A program made the position numbers and the translations under genes. 64,000 nt of DNA from Rhopalosiphum padi (Eukaryota; Arthropoda; Insecta; Hemiptera; Aphididae): the NCBI RefSeq assembly GCF_020882245.1, contig NC_083598.1:88293714-88357713 (forward strand), written 5' to 3'. Below the pieces are notes generated by a model, which worked only from the letters and a program-made list of their open reading frames with translations, was not told where the DNA came from and did not search any database. Below are positions 13,301-28,300 of this stretch, piece by piece. The first letter of the stretch is position 1. Every line of letters starts with the position of its first letter.

Positions 13301-16300
13301 TCTTCCCAATTTTCTTTAAAAAAAGAACACATCTTTAGAGAACCCATAGTTCCTTTCTTGAAACAAAATCATAACATATCTAATATAATATTGAAATAAA
13401 AATAACAAAAATAAATATTCGAATAAAAGTTTTTATTTTTTTATGATATACGTTGAAATTCGAATTTAATGTATAAACAGTGATTGTGTAACATAGGTAC
13501 TCATTCCATTTTTATCCCTGAATAATGTTCAAACTATATCATGAACAATTTAAATCACAAATAATACCTACTACATTTTTAAGAATAACTATATTTTATA
13601 TAAATTTAATATTTCGAAAGAAAATATTTTTTCTCGTAATAAAAAGTTGTAAGTAGTGGTTGTCTTAATAAAACTATAGAAATCACCTAGATAAAAAATA
13701 TTTATATCATAAAAATGTAGGGTTTTAGTAATTTAATTGTATAAAAAAAAATTCAAATTGCTTAAAAAATCGCACATTCACATTTACTTATATATATAAA
13801 TGTATGAAGCTCTTATATTCATTATAAAGATAAAGATAAAGATTTTACATAAATACTATTTATTTACTTGTTGGCCGTAACAAATTATTTAAATAATTAA
13901 ATACGAATACTTAATACTAAAAAGTAAACATTACACATGAGAATTATTTTTACACATATATTAGATAGTCCATAATTTATGTATTACATAGATTTGATTA
14001 AAGTAAAGTAACAATTAATAAAAATAAATAAATTAACCAAAATTTAATCTCAACAGAATTCTGAATTGCATTGACTAATGTTTTTGGTTATAATTGGAGC
14101 TTTGGAGTGTTCTGGCGTACCTTACGAATAATTTGTTAAAAGGAACACTTTTTAACCACTACCTATTAGAAATAGGGAGACCAAGTTCCCAGCTTCCCCC
14201 TAAATTTAACCCCGGGTTGTCCCTTGAGTAAATTACAACCACGGGACTTGAACTTAGATTCTAATCAATTCGTGTTAACAATAAATTACAATAAATGATA
14301 ATTCCTTGTTATTTTAAATGCTATAACCTGCATATTATGATTAACTATAGTGTTTACATATATTCTGCTTTAATCTATATAATATATGTAATATGTATAT
14401 CCTATAGGATTAGTAATGATTTATTTATAAACAGAAATAAGATGCTTGTTTGAAATCTACTACATAGCAGAGCGAGTTCTTTGGTTTTTTTTTCAATATT
14501 TACTACTATTTATATAATTAATCTGCGTGTTTTTTACTCTGACCATACTTTATATTTATATATCTACAATACAGTGACATCGTTCTTTCGAGTGGAAAAC
14601 TGTGAAACTTTTGGTGTATATAAGTCGGAACGAGTGTGTGGTATAGTTTCACCTTCCGTTTTAGTAACTCTTCCACCATCGTCGTCACGATGACTGAACG
14701 ACATTCTAACCAACAGAGCGGTGTTGTGATGTCAACTTCTCACACCACCTCATCCCAACTCACTCAAAAATCACCCCAGTCGTTCCACAGGTTTTTGTTG
14801 TCTTCGATGCGATCAACTGTAGTTTTTAATTAATTAATTCTGTTCATCGTATTCACGCGACGGGTCAAGTTCTTCGGCAAGTAAGAACCCGCGTCGCCGC
14901 TATCGTCGTTGTCGGAGTTGTATATTATTATTATTATTATAAGAGCGTCGGGTAGAAAATTATATATTATAATATTTTCAGTCTGTTCAAAATGGTTTTT
15001 AATAGCTGGGCGGGTTGTCGTGCGTGTGCGTCTATATTCCTCGAAAGAAGGGGGTACGGGGTGCAAAATAATCTTATTGGCTTTTGCTGCCGCTGCCGTT
15101 TCTAGCGGATGCGCCGTAGTCCGGAGGAGAGGAATTTAACGTGACGGTGATTATGCAAATATACACCGAGTGCCTGCCGTGGCGACTATGCAAATCGTCG
15201 TGCCCATAGGAGATGTGTTTTTGTCAGCTGCCGTCAGTATTTAACAAATTATCCAATTAATTAAGTATTATCGTCGTCACTGCGGCCGCACCCTTCCTGT
15301 TGCGTGGGTGGGGCGAGTGTATCCTAGAGACCGCGACGTCGTGGTTGCCGTGTTTTGGTGGTTACACTGTCGTGGACGATGTGTGTCCTAATGATGTCGG
15401 CCAATAAATAATAATAATATAATATATTACATTCGAATGTTGCTATTTATTAATCCTTTTTTTTAAATACACATCAGATTAGCGTTATACCTATATAATT
15501 TAGGCACTCATTTAATATAACTGTACAAAAAAATTACTATCCGTTAGCTAAATTTGTTCTTAATGTGTAAATCCTTAAGTAAAAACCACTTAAATTCCAT
15601 ATTTTTACGTTTTTATTTAGATTCTGAGTGGTGTAATGTACCTATTAATGTTAATGTTTTAACGTAATAACACCTATGTATTGATTTTATATTGATGTAT
15701 TTGTTTTATTTTGTATATACTACACAATAAGTAGTCAATAAAATGCTTTGATTTTCAAAAATAGAATTGGTTTTGATAAAAATTGGATTTAGTTGTTGGT
15801 ACTTGGGGAAGGGGGTCAAAATTCAAAAGTAAATTTTTTAAACGGGAAAAACAAAAATAGAGTTTAAGGAAAAACGACAATTTTTATTTTATTTAAACAA
15901 AATATTATTTACAATTTGTAATATATTGTATACAATAAGTAAATTTGGTAGCAAAAGTTAACCACAATATTAATAACGCGAAGAGCGTGACCTACTATTG
16001 TAGAAACTTTCTGATTTGGGGACTGAGAAGTTTTTTTCTAGTAAATTAATACAGCTAGAAAATTCAAAATATCTTGACGCTAGTGTCTTTTTAATCGACG
16101 TAGGGAGGGGGTTTTATCTAGGATGAATTTGTTGGTCAAGTTAATGATAATAGTGAATTTGTGTGGTTGATTGATTTTGTATGGAATTTTTTTGTTAGTT
16201 TTTAGCTGTAAGTAAAGCTGTTTCAATTTTTTAGTCTATTTAATGAGAAGTTTGAGATATAGCATGGCGCGGATATTATTTGGCGAAGAGAGATTGACTG

Positions 16301-19300
16301 AAAGTCCTGGGTGATATGTTTTTGAGAATGCTTGGCACATCCCCATACTTGGATGCCATAAACCCAGATGAGCTTTAGCATTGATTAATATATTAATATT
16401 TAGTTTTTTGTTGATTAAGAGTCTGGACTTGAGAATAGGGCGAAATAGATAAAGTCTAGTGTTAAGTATCTTTCTTTTAGTTTTTGTGTGTGGACCCCAA
16501 GTTAGATGCTTGTCTAAGATTAGACCTAAATATTTAGTTTGAGTTATAGTTGGGATTTGGTTGTTTTGAAAGTAAATTGCAGGTATAAGTTACCTTTTCT
16601 TAGAGTGAAATTGATGTGAAAATTTAATACAAGATTCTTCATAATTAGTTCATACTAGAACTACAAAATCTAAAAAATATATAAAGACAATTATTTTACT
16701 TTCTTGATTTTTAATCAAGTAAATATGGTAATTGAAATGAAAAAAGTCTGAATTTTCAAAACTTTAAGAATTTTTGTTAAATAGGAAAATTATATTAATG
16801 TAACTCAGTTGTAATGAGTAGGTGGATTAAGCTAGCTTTAACATAAAATATTAATGAGAGAGACCCGATATCACACCTAAGCAGTGTAACGATTTGAATC
16901 CATGTCAACAGTGAACAGTCTCAAAATTTCTATTTTTTTTTAACTTTCTCCAATACTATTATACCTAAAAAGTTGGTTGATAGCTCATTAAAAAGGGATT
17001 ATCAAGTAAATACAAAATGTGAGACTAAAAGTTTTCAAAAAAATAATTTTAATTTTTCACAGTTAAAAAAATAGTTTTTTTTGCTAGATTTTCATTTAGC
17101 GTGATAGCTTACCGAAACTGGAAAACAAATTTTGTTATTTGTGGTCTTGTTAAATTCACATTGGCTAGGAGAAGTGCTGTGAAGATTTTCAGAACTTTAT
17201 CTTCAATCGTTATCTCACTACAAACCTATAAAGCTAAAAAACATAAAATACGCTCAATAATGTGTTTTGAAGCTCTGTTAATTAACTATAAAAGATAAAA
17301 TTCTGAAAATCTTCATTGCACTTCTCCTAGCCAACGTGAACCTAACAAGACCCCAAACAACAAAATCCTCTCTCCGGTTTCGGATATATATTATGTATAC
17401 AATTAATAAATTTCTAAAAATTTAAAATCAAGAAAGTTTACATGCCGATCTCTGACTTGGGAAGCGTTTTTTATATACTTTTCAAGTTAAATTTTGGACG
17501 AAATTACGTATTTAAATGATAAATAACGATACTAATTATTTTGTTATAATTTAAAAACAATAATTATCATGTGAACTTTTTCGTAAATTATATTATTATG
17601 AATTTTACTATACGAATTTATATTTTTGATTTCTTTCAAGGTATTATTTATTTATACTATGAATCTATTTTTACAGTTTAGTATGGTATTTACAAAAAGA
17701 TGTTATTAAATTTTGAGTTTATACATTTATATAATATGGTAAATATATATATTATTATTATAATTAAATATTAATAATTTAATAAATGCAATATTTTCGA
17801 ACAAAAATGTATTAACCTACTATAATACTAAAAGTAAAGTGATATAGGCTGACACTGACAGACTGTCTCAGTTCAGAATCGTTTGTCATTTTCAATGATA
17901 TATCATTGAATTAAAATTTAATTCATTCATAATAGTGACCTATTCTACACCTAATGTGTACAGCAGATCTGTATCAAATCGCTTAACTTTTTGGTATTAA
18001 TTAACTACAAATTATTATTCCTTTACGTATGAACTATATAATAGTATGGCTAGCAGACGTGTGTTACATAAATAATTCGATTAAATATAAGGTATTCATT
18101 TGAAATGAGTAAACAATTATTTTTCATATACAAATCAATTAAAATAATTTTTAACAAATTAATATGTTTTTTTTTTACATTTCTACCCGGTAGTAATAAT
18201 TCTAATAGCTGTATATTTATTTAATTTTTACTTTTTCTTTCTTTGTCATAAATAAATATGAGTATAATGTATTTAATTTACATTATATAAATTACTATAA
18301 TTTTCACTTGATATAGATATGTTGGTCCTAATTTAATTAAAATCATATGGGACTTTGAAATCATATGAGTTAATTCATTATTGTCTTTTTACTTAATAAT
18401 ATAACAACATAACTTTTATAATCTAAATTTAATAAAATATAATAACATTTGTTTTTCAGAATAGCACTATTAACTAAAGAAGAATGGACGATACTTTCAC
18501 GATGTTATGCAGCTGATTATGGAGTATACTTGTACTTTGGTGAACTTGGCATGTTTACAACATCGAAACCAGGTAATTTATTAAATTTCTGATACAATTA
18601 GTGTCATAATTTTGTAGTTGATAATTGGGTATAATTTAACTATTTAATTATTTAGCTTATATTTATTTCATCTATAAATTTAGCTTAATAAAAAATGTAT
18701 TATATAGTTTCGAGTTTTTGAATACGGTAAAAATATATATATTTATTTCAAGTTTATTACTTATTTAATACATTATAATTATACATTACCATACTGAAAT
18801 AAGTATACATACAAATATATTAATATTAACTTGGCGAAATAAAAATATTAAAAAATGCATTCTTTAAATCCTTGTGTCTAAATTATAGGTAACTAACTGT
18901 GTTGTATAAAACCAAACTATCTTTATTTTAAAATAATGTCTTAAATATTTATATTGTATAATTATTTTTGTAGTATCACTAATAATTAAAATCTCTTTTT
19001 AACATCACATATTTATAATACTCGTTGGTTTGTTTTATTTTAATGAAGTGACGTTGTAAAACCGTTTTGGTTGTTATTGTCTTTTTCCTCATTCCTCATA
19101 ACATGTAATTATACAACACTAGAGGTTCGAATAAGCTGATTTTCGGTCTACCCGTCATAGTACCCTATAAGGTTGCCTTACATATCATTAGTATCTTTGA
19201 AATAATTTTATTTCAAAATATAATTATACCACAAATATAATGTTAAAACTGAAAGGTTATTTTGTATTAATAAGTAGTATGTATACAATAACATTTTCTC

Positions 19301-22300
19301 AGGTGAAATGAGTAGGTATACATACAATTTGCTACATTAGTGTTATTTTATTAATCATACTGTTTTAAAATTAAGAATATGTAAAATGTTTCATTTAAAA
19401 ATTTATAAAAAAATTAGGTTTTAGAAGTTTGCATTGGTACAAGTATTATGTAATATACAACATTAAATTATCTCAAACGAAGTTATATTCGATTTAAAGC
19501 TTAAATGATTTATTTGTTATCGATACAGACCTAACATGTATATGATGTGGATTTTCTGATCAAATTTGTTTGTTATTTCTAGTAGTATGCACTCGTTTTT
19601 TATTCTCTGAAAGAATCTAGTCAAACCTATTCTAAAAAAAATATGTGTTTGTTGGTTTGCATAGCAAAACTTTAAATTTTACAGTTTTTTTTTCTTAAAT
19701 ATATTGCCATTAGCAAATTAGTCTAATTTATTAAGAATAGCAGCCAAAGCAAGATGCCCAAAGCGCGAGGTAATGTATTTTCATTTGGAACGGTCCCAGA
19801 GGAACCCGAAACTTTGGTCCGAGCGCTTCCTTCTATCGTTTTTTTCTCACCACTCTCATTGGACTGACTGTTTTTGCGCCTCGGAATTAATATCGCGCTT
19901 TTGTCCCGCCCGCCGAATCCCCGCAGCTTGACTCGAATTTCAATTCCGAATCGGAGGAGGTCATCTTTCTCTCTACACATACACACATACATTATACACA
20001 TGACTAACATAATACACGCAGTGGCAAGAAACTAATTCATTTAAGGGACACGTGGAGTGGGAATGTTTGTATGTATGGTATTGCGCGTGTGAGAAACGTG
20101 ATGGGAATGCTTGTAAATCATTAAAAGGTCACCTTTGGCTGCACCGAGGGGGTTCCGTAGACGTTATAGCCGGACCCTGTTATCTGGGCCGAAGGCATTG
20201 ATCATGTTTGTGGTGAATCCAATTAAAGATATGGAACAAGAAATCACAGTTTGCGTTCCAAACAGGGTTGTATATTAATCGGGTCCAAAGACCATTTCAC
20301 CCTTTGCCCCTCAGTGTGTAGCCGTGTCACGGAGCCGTTAAATCATTCGTAATGTGGCGATCCTAAACTATACATGTGCATAGTATTTATGTCGTGGTTG
20401 CCGGTGAAGGGAAATGAGAGCCCGCGGACAAAAAAAACTTAATTTGATTCATTGCCATTTCTGGTTTCTACGAGACCTATCAGCTATAGTGTTTAATTAT
20501 AATAATTTTCATTGTGTAATGTATATTTCGAATATAAACTATTATGATATTCGAATTATTATTATTATTAATTACTAATATTGTGCGAATGGAAATACCA
20601 ACGTTATAAGTTCGTATAATAAACACGCTCTTATAGTTTTTTTTTTTGGTAAATTTTCGGAACTATTAAAAAAAAATACCTACATATTTACATACTATGT
20701 ATTCATGTTTATTTATTTGACAGAAATGATCATAATAAAGATATTTTTTTCTTTCTGTTAAAAATTGAATAACTATATTACTATATTCAATAAGCTAATT
20801 TTATTTTGTTGAGATTTTTAATTAAATAGAAAAAATTATTATCATTGTCGTTTAAATTCGGAGGGGCATGATGTACTTACGGGAAAGGGTTGATATCTAT
20901 CCTCCCCTGCAAAGTAGTTAAATGAAGCGTGTTTTGTTAGTGGTCAGCGAATTGCAGATAACCGAATGCGATTCGGTTCATTTGATACAGTCGTTTAAAT
21001 AGAATCCATCGGAAAGGGGAAACTCTCTCATTCCGTCCATAGGAATATGATGTAAAACAAACGTAACGCCGAGAAATCAATTTGGATTTCTTGACTTACC
21101 AGTTTTTTCTTTCCTTTTTTTTCACCCTATATAAAAAGACCATCAGTTTAATAGTCGTTCAATATGTTTAACGACCAGTTGGGAAATCCAGGAAACCTCT
21201 TTTACCTCCCCCTTCACCACTAAAAACGGTCGTTAAGTATTGGTTTTTTTTTCAGACAAACCTTTTTTCTCCCCTGGACACAAGCAGGTTGAAACGAGGT
21301 CCCGACGTGGTTTAATAAATGACAAGGCATTTGTCGCGCTTTTATCCCACTCTGTGCAAAAGGGATAGCTCATCTTGGGACGGGACCCAACGATAATTTG
21401 AATCGCCCTAAAATGGGAGAAAAAAGTACTAATGACGCGTTTTTAAAGATTAATATATGAAAATATATGTAGAATTTAATTTTAATTTTTTTTTGTTAAG
21501 GTTGTGTAGAAACTATCATTAATAACCTTACTCGTTACCTTGTTAAATGAAAAATTTAACGTTTTGTTATAGAAATATGTGTGCCGTGCCGTCAGAGAAG
21601 ATTGGACGAAGAAAAAAAAGAACAGCTAAAGTATAATAAAGCAAAAATTTTTATTAAAGTGATTGAAAAAGAATCACGTGAAAATAGATTCAACGGAATT
21701 GATGACAAGGTAAAATAAAATAAAATTACGGTATAATAGTAATAGTTTAATAATTGTTAAAGAGATGAAACGTGACAAATATTATTGATTTGACACATAT
21801 ACATTTATATTTGTTTTCTTCGTTGAAACTAGGAATTGTTAGGTATATTAATATTTAAATATTAAATTAATAAATAAATATTAAATATTAATATATCTAC
21901 AATATTATTTGTGTAAAAATTAATAATATCGACAATTTAGATATCAAATTTAGTCGCATTTGTTATACGATTTTTAAATAATTTATTAGATAATATTAAG
22001 TTATATTTATAGTGTAATATAATATAAAATACGGACATATAAAAACACATAATATAAATGGTATTATTGTATATAAAAAAAGCTTATTTTGCTGTTGATT
22101 CAATTGATAGATATTGTTTGCGCGTGTCAGTTTATCCGACTGGTTTTCTCTGCCACAGCATAATGATAAAGTCGAGTGTCAAGAGAAATAAACAAATAAA
22201 ATAGTTTTAAAAAAGAAAAAAACGAGCTAGTTTAGTTAGATATATATTGTAATATATATGTTACTGAGACTCGAGCCAAACATCGCCGCCGCCGGTATCT

Positions 22301-25300
22301 ACCCTATCTATATAGCGTAATTGGTGATCGTAAAACTCGATAATTTTCTCATGAAAGCCGGCAAAAAGACTGAGAGATGTGCGGAAAGACATTATAATAA
22401 TAGGACTCCTCTCTCGACTCAGACACTGATGGTGAATATTCTGGTAATAAAGCCATCGCGCTAAAGATGCATGCACTATTATATTGTATAAGGAGGCTGT
22501 TGCTACACCACTCACGCTTGTAATCATGTGCCAAATCGTAAACTTCCCATTTATACACATATACATATGTACATACTAAGACCTTAACTGTAGTATTATA
22601 ATTACCTGAACCCCGGCAAACAAATCAGAACAAGTACAATAAAGTCAGACGTTAAACTCCGCCGGAGCGCCGGGGACAAAGACAGAAATAACGAATAAAA
22701 AAAAATCAAATATAAATATAAAATACATCCTCAAGGCGTATGTGTACGCGTCTGGACCGTCAAAATAATTACTGTTGTGGTTTACGACCTCCTCGTGCTT
22801 AGGTGGAGGCTGTACAGACTGGAGGGTTTTCATGATGCATTCGTGGAGATCTGTTTGTTTCTATATTTTTTATTTTTCCTTATTCATTTGTTGCTCATTT
22901 GATACTTCGGCTGAGCTCAATACTATTACGCAAAGAGGTGTACGTTCGCTACAGGTAGTGGACAGTGGGTATACTATAGTAACGACATTAATAATTTAGA
23001 CTAGTCAATTTGTTGTAATTTTCGTTTAAAAAATAAAAAAAAGTATCACACATGTAATTATTGTCTCAATGTCTTTTAAAATCTAACTTATAATAAAAAT
23101 ATGTTTTAGTAGATATAGTTATACTTTGTCACAAAAAAAAAAACTGTTCTAAGATTGATATTATTTATATTGAAAATTCTTGTTTTTGTAATTTTTTTGT
23201 ATATATTAACTTTATAATAACATACATCAAAATTTTTTCCATCAACTGTAAAAAACTAAAATAATTTACAAAAATGCCTTTAGGTATATTAGCATGATTA
23301 TATTTAGGTAAATGTGGCTAAATCTTTAGTTCCTATATATATATATATAATTTAGTTATAGATACCCAATAAGAAATATTGTATATAAAATACAAATAAT
23401 TTTATTGTGCCTTGTGTGTGTAATGAAGTTTTAATAGTTATTGTGTTCGATATATTTAGTGACATATTTATCGAATATTGTCATTAAACTACGAAAGATT
23501 ATAATATTTCTCGGTTTGGTATTCATCCAAAATGGCCACCTTTGTATCCATTTAACCAAATAAGTTTTGTTCACAACAGCTGACTACTAAATTTTTCAAC
23601 CTAATAATAATTTATAATTTATTCATCTGTTTTGATTCTTTGATGGCTACTTTTTTCAGTTCTTCATTTATTATCTTACACAAAATACACAGAAATATAA
23701 TATTTTTTTTTTTAGTTTTATTTATTTAGTTACTATGCAGTGGAATTTTATTTATTACGCTATTTGTTATTAGACTTAAATGTCAAAACAAAAATACAAA
23801 TTGTTGTACCTATCTTGTATTATGTATTTTTATAAACTATATGCGAAATATATATATTTATGTATATGCTAATAAATTTTAATTAAAAAAAAAAAAAAAA
23901 ATATATTTCTAATTTTTATAAAAAAATATGATTCTCCAAAATTAAATAATTAAAACAAAATATTATGTATATACGTAGAATGAAAACTATTGTTTTATCC
24001 TAAGTAATATATTATAATTTTTTTACGGTTATGTAGACTGTTTTAAAAAAATTACCCTATAGTGTATCAACACCTGCTGTTTGTATCTGATGTATAGACT
24101 TTTTAGATTTACACTAGGTAGTGAAAATTATAAGTTAGAAACAAGGGCATTGGCATTCTCGACGACGTTTAATTATTTCCTTTAAGTACCTATATACTAC
24201 TTATAATTTATGTAGCCATCGCACATTTATATATTTATTATTAGGTGTTATTTGTTGCTTTTCACTGGTTTCTACGTATACTCACAGTATCTAATTGGTG
24301 TTCATTTTTTTTTAAAGACCAGTTAACTTGCCACGCAGCCATAAATATCGATACGGATTCCCCAATTAAGCTCTAAACAAAATAAATACTACTGAAACAT
24401 AGTAATTAACCCTTAGGTTCTGTACGTTATACTTGTTTGGTTGAATGTAAAATAATCGTTCCAATAAAATGTATAAATCCTACTGCTGAGATAGAAGCAG
24501 CATCAGTAGTATCTTTTTGATATCGGACGGGTCGTGCTGCTTGCGGCTGTATACGCCTTCCGAGTTCTGAATTGGATATAGTTAATAATTAGTTGTGTGT
24601 ATATGTATATATATAAAAATATATAATGTTATGATGAGAATATTTTCTTTGCGAGTACCTGTAGAATCTCACGTTGTAAATTTTTAATATTTTTTACTCT
24701 TGTTTATATATCTGCTAATCAACAAGAACAGAAGCAGGAAATCTTTTTATTCTCACGAATAATTTTCTATATTATCAATTTTCGTTTTTTTATACTTTAT
24801 TTGTTTTTGGATTTATTTAATATTTATATTTGTGTGTACATTATTATACGACGAGATTAGTGTATAGTTCAAGTACAAATGCATGTGTTGGTACATAGTA
24901 CTGTCATTCGAATAAGGTTTTAATTTAATTTACTATGTTCTAAGAAAAAATACCTATAGTTACCCAGCGCACAACGAATGATTTATATTGACTTGAATAA
25001 TTGCAGGAATAACTTTTGACGGTTATTGACTTATTACGTGTAAGAATCAATCAATATGCTTAAAACTATCGGATGGATCCAATTTGCTCATAATTAATTG
25101 ATAGATCGTAATAATTGTAGTGTTTATATCATTGTACATTTGTAGTTTTTGAGTACGTGTGAATTTTTTTTATTTTTATACGCGCGGGAATAAGTTAAAT
25201 GCATGTATAATATTATAATATTTTGTAATTTAAAAAGTAAACACGATACGGAGGAAAAAAACTAAGTGATAAATGCTTTTTTCATTATTTTAACTACCTA

Positions 25301-28300
25301 CCTGTTGCTACCGTGTTTGATTTATTATCAATAAGTGTTGGTTAGGTAGATGAAAGATAAAATATTAACACGTGCACTTTTTACATTACCTTCTTACACA
25401 ATAGCTGCTTTAGGATTGAAGGGTCATCGTTTATTATGTAAAAAATATTCGTCAATGATTTCTTTTACGTTAAAGTAGACTACCATAACAGAAGTAGGTA
25501 ATTGTTTTTCATTTTGGATGTCAAGGTGGTAATTTTCAGGATTTTCATCTTCATGCTGCTTCTTGTCCACGTGTGTATATCAGTAGTGTATGTTATAAAT
25601 TGACTGTCATTTTACCGGCACTAGCGAATAATCGAAAGGGTCTGATACAAAGGCACAGACCGTAATAATTAGGAATGTCGTGTGTATGTATAATATACTG
25701 ATAGGGCGTGATTTTATCTCGACTCGTAAAATATGACTGTATACGACTTTATTACCAACCCGTGTATACATATATTACCCCCTATAACTTAGTCATGTTG
25801 CCGCACCGGTGACATGTCAGTATATATGAGATGTATACCGTATACGTATATTATACACGTAGATATATTATTTGCATACCAACTGCAGCTTTGGAAAACC
25901 GTTTCAAGATGTTTTTATGTCACCGAATGATATTTAAAATACTAAATTGTGCGTTTGGTTTACAGGATGAATTATGGGGCAACTGTTCGAAGAAAATTAA
26001 ACTAGATACGGCGTGCCTTAACGGCGGTACTAGTGGATCGACAACGGCCGCCGCTCCCACGTACGTCAACAACGGCACATTAGAGTTGGGAATCAGAAGG
26101 AGTGCACGAAACCGAAGACCTAGGGGTGAACTGATCGTGGTTTCTTCAAACGACACTTTGCTTGATCTCAAAATGAAGGTAAGCTGGTTATGATAACTCC
26201 TTTAATTGTCATATTTTTCGTTGCACACTTTTCGTTTGTTTTGATATAATTATGTAAACCGCTAAAAATGTTCATCGTGTAGGTATAATAACAGTACTAC
26301 AACAGAATTGAGTTAAGTCAACCGTACGATAATTGTAGGCGTTATGAAAAAAAAATTCATCAATGGTTAAAATATTTGCAGCGGATAATAATAATAATAA
26401 TAATTCAAATAAAATCGTTAAATCCGCATGTTTTGTTTGCTATACCATTAACAAATAGTTAAAAACCCTAGCCAACTAAACCTATCCAAAGATGACCGTC
26501 ATCGAATTAACGTGTTCATTGATTGAGATACCGGGACATATAGTATGTATATCTACATAACGTGCGTAAAATAATAACAAGCAGCGTTTTTTGACAGTAC
26601 AGTGACATGATCATTTAAAATTGATAGTTTTTGACAAATCTATTATTTTTTTTAGTACATATTATATCTATTTGTACCTTGATAATATGTAAATAATAGA
26701 GTATATTATGTAGTTGTGTTCTGACATTCTCTATATGTCATTTAGTAATAGAATATGTTTTAAATATTATTTTTCCGAAAGACAATTAAATTAACATAAT
26801 ATGATTTGTATATCATACATAGAATAAAAGCTTTAAAGACTTTAAAGTTCAATCTTTTCTGTTGTTATTTTTTTACGAGTGCTTAAAACCACACGTTTTA
26901 TGTATCTACAACTTATAACGTTTTATAGAAAAAAATGGAGGCATTTTACTCAACTTATTATAATAATATAATAATATAATATATAAAAACTAAAATCTAT
27001 TTTTGTGTGTTATGATGTGTTATTATTTACCTATGATTCTCCATCATACAAAATGTATTACATTTGTGCGTGTGTGTGTCGTATATCTTATAATTTAATT
27101 TGACACGAGTAATTGAACGAGTTCGGTTTAAAGTTTTAACGATAGAATTAGTTCTATACAATTTTAACAATTATAATATTAATTTTTTTTTTTATTAATA
27201 TAATTACGTTTACATATCATATAATATGTAATACGGTTGAAACAAATCATTTTTATTTTCTATTTATATACTATATAAACCTAACACATATCAATTATTA
27301 TTATTTATCAAAGAAAATCTTAATATTTTGTAATAAAAAAACTCGTATTACGGAAATTATCAAGAAATCAAAATAATATTTAAGAATTCACATACTTCTA
27401 ATAAATATATCCTATTAAAAGTTTGCTTACAAAGTTCGAATTTTACTAAAATGTACATTATACCTCCAAGTAATAACACCTATAATCTATATTATATATT
27501 CAAGCAAAGTAATTTTGGAAAGATTAGAATGATTGCCAACACTGACATATGTTATCTAGAACTTAGTCCTTGGTTATTATATGAAACGTGTATTCACACA
27601 CTTCAACCCATTTCATCTTCACTGTTTTCTCAGTAAAGTCAGTTGGTTAAAACTTGACAGCTTTGAACATTTCAAAACTTCAGGCTTAATGTAATTGTAC
27701 TGTAGAATCCTGCCGGAGACTTGTTCGCGTGCGTGTGTGGTTGACATTTCTAAAGTAAATAATATTATTGCTTAAACTACGCCCAAGTGTAGTGTAATTT
27801 TGTTTTTACGAATTTTAATTTTACGTATAGGTACTTTTCTAGTTACCCACGTCGTGTAGGTATATGATAAATATATTATCGACTTTGTCAAACATAATAC
27901 TATTTATTGAAGCGCGAAATAGATTTAAATATCTTACTGCTACAAGGTTATAATAATTATTACGGTTTCAGAAATTCACGTGAGAATAATATATATATAT
28001 ATATATACATATTTATTTATTAAACATATTTATATTATTGTGGGAGGTATATATGCGTGATCTGTGTGCGGATGGCTTTATATATTATAAATATTCTTTA
28101 TGTGTGCTCGGCCAACCCACAATAGCCGAAGTCGTCGTGGTGAATATTTATATTATTATTGTGTTGTTATTCTATACTATATATTAAGTCATTAAAAACA
28201 CGGGGCGAACTCGTGTAGACTGCAACTAGAGCAGCGCTACAGGACGCTCCGGGGCAGAATATTTCGCGACGCGCTGGTGGCGTTTAACTGCCGCCGCCGC

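Larger units (their letters stand above)
12902..18459 (+). other. USP48: USP48 intron 12 (5.6 kb)
   Basis: Mostly AT-rich. It contains a possible small TATA-driven open frame (14617-14833), a CpG-richer block at 14580-15400, a decayed LINE 3' end (15880-16625) and an inverted repeat (17112-17383). From 17440 to 18459 it is plain AT-rich DNA with nothing recognised. Confidence 0.8.

Noticed and set aside
25831..25965. Alternative start of a short protein reading into USP48 exon 15
   Set aside because: The upstream codons show no similarity to any USP48, and the frame only reads through a good acceptor at 25964-25965.
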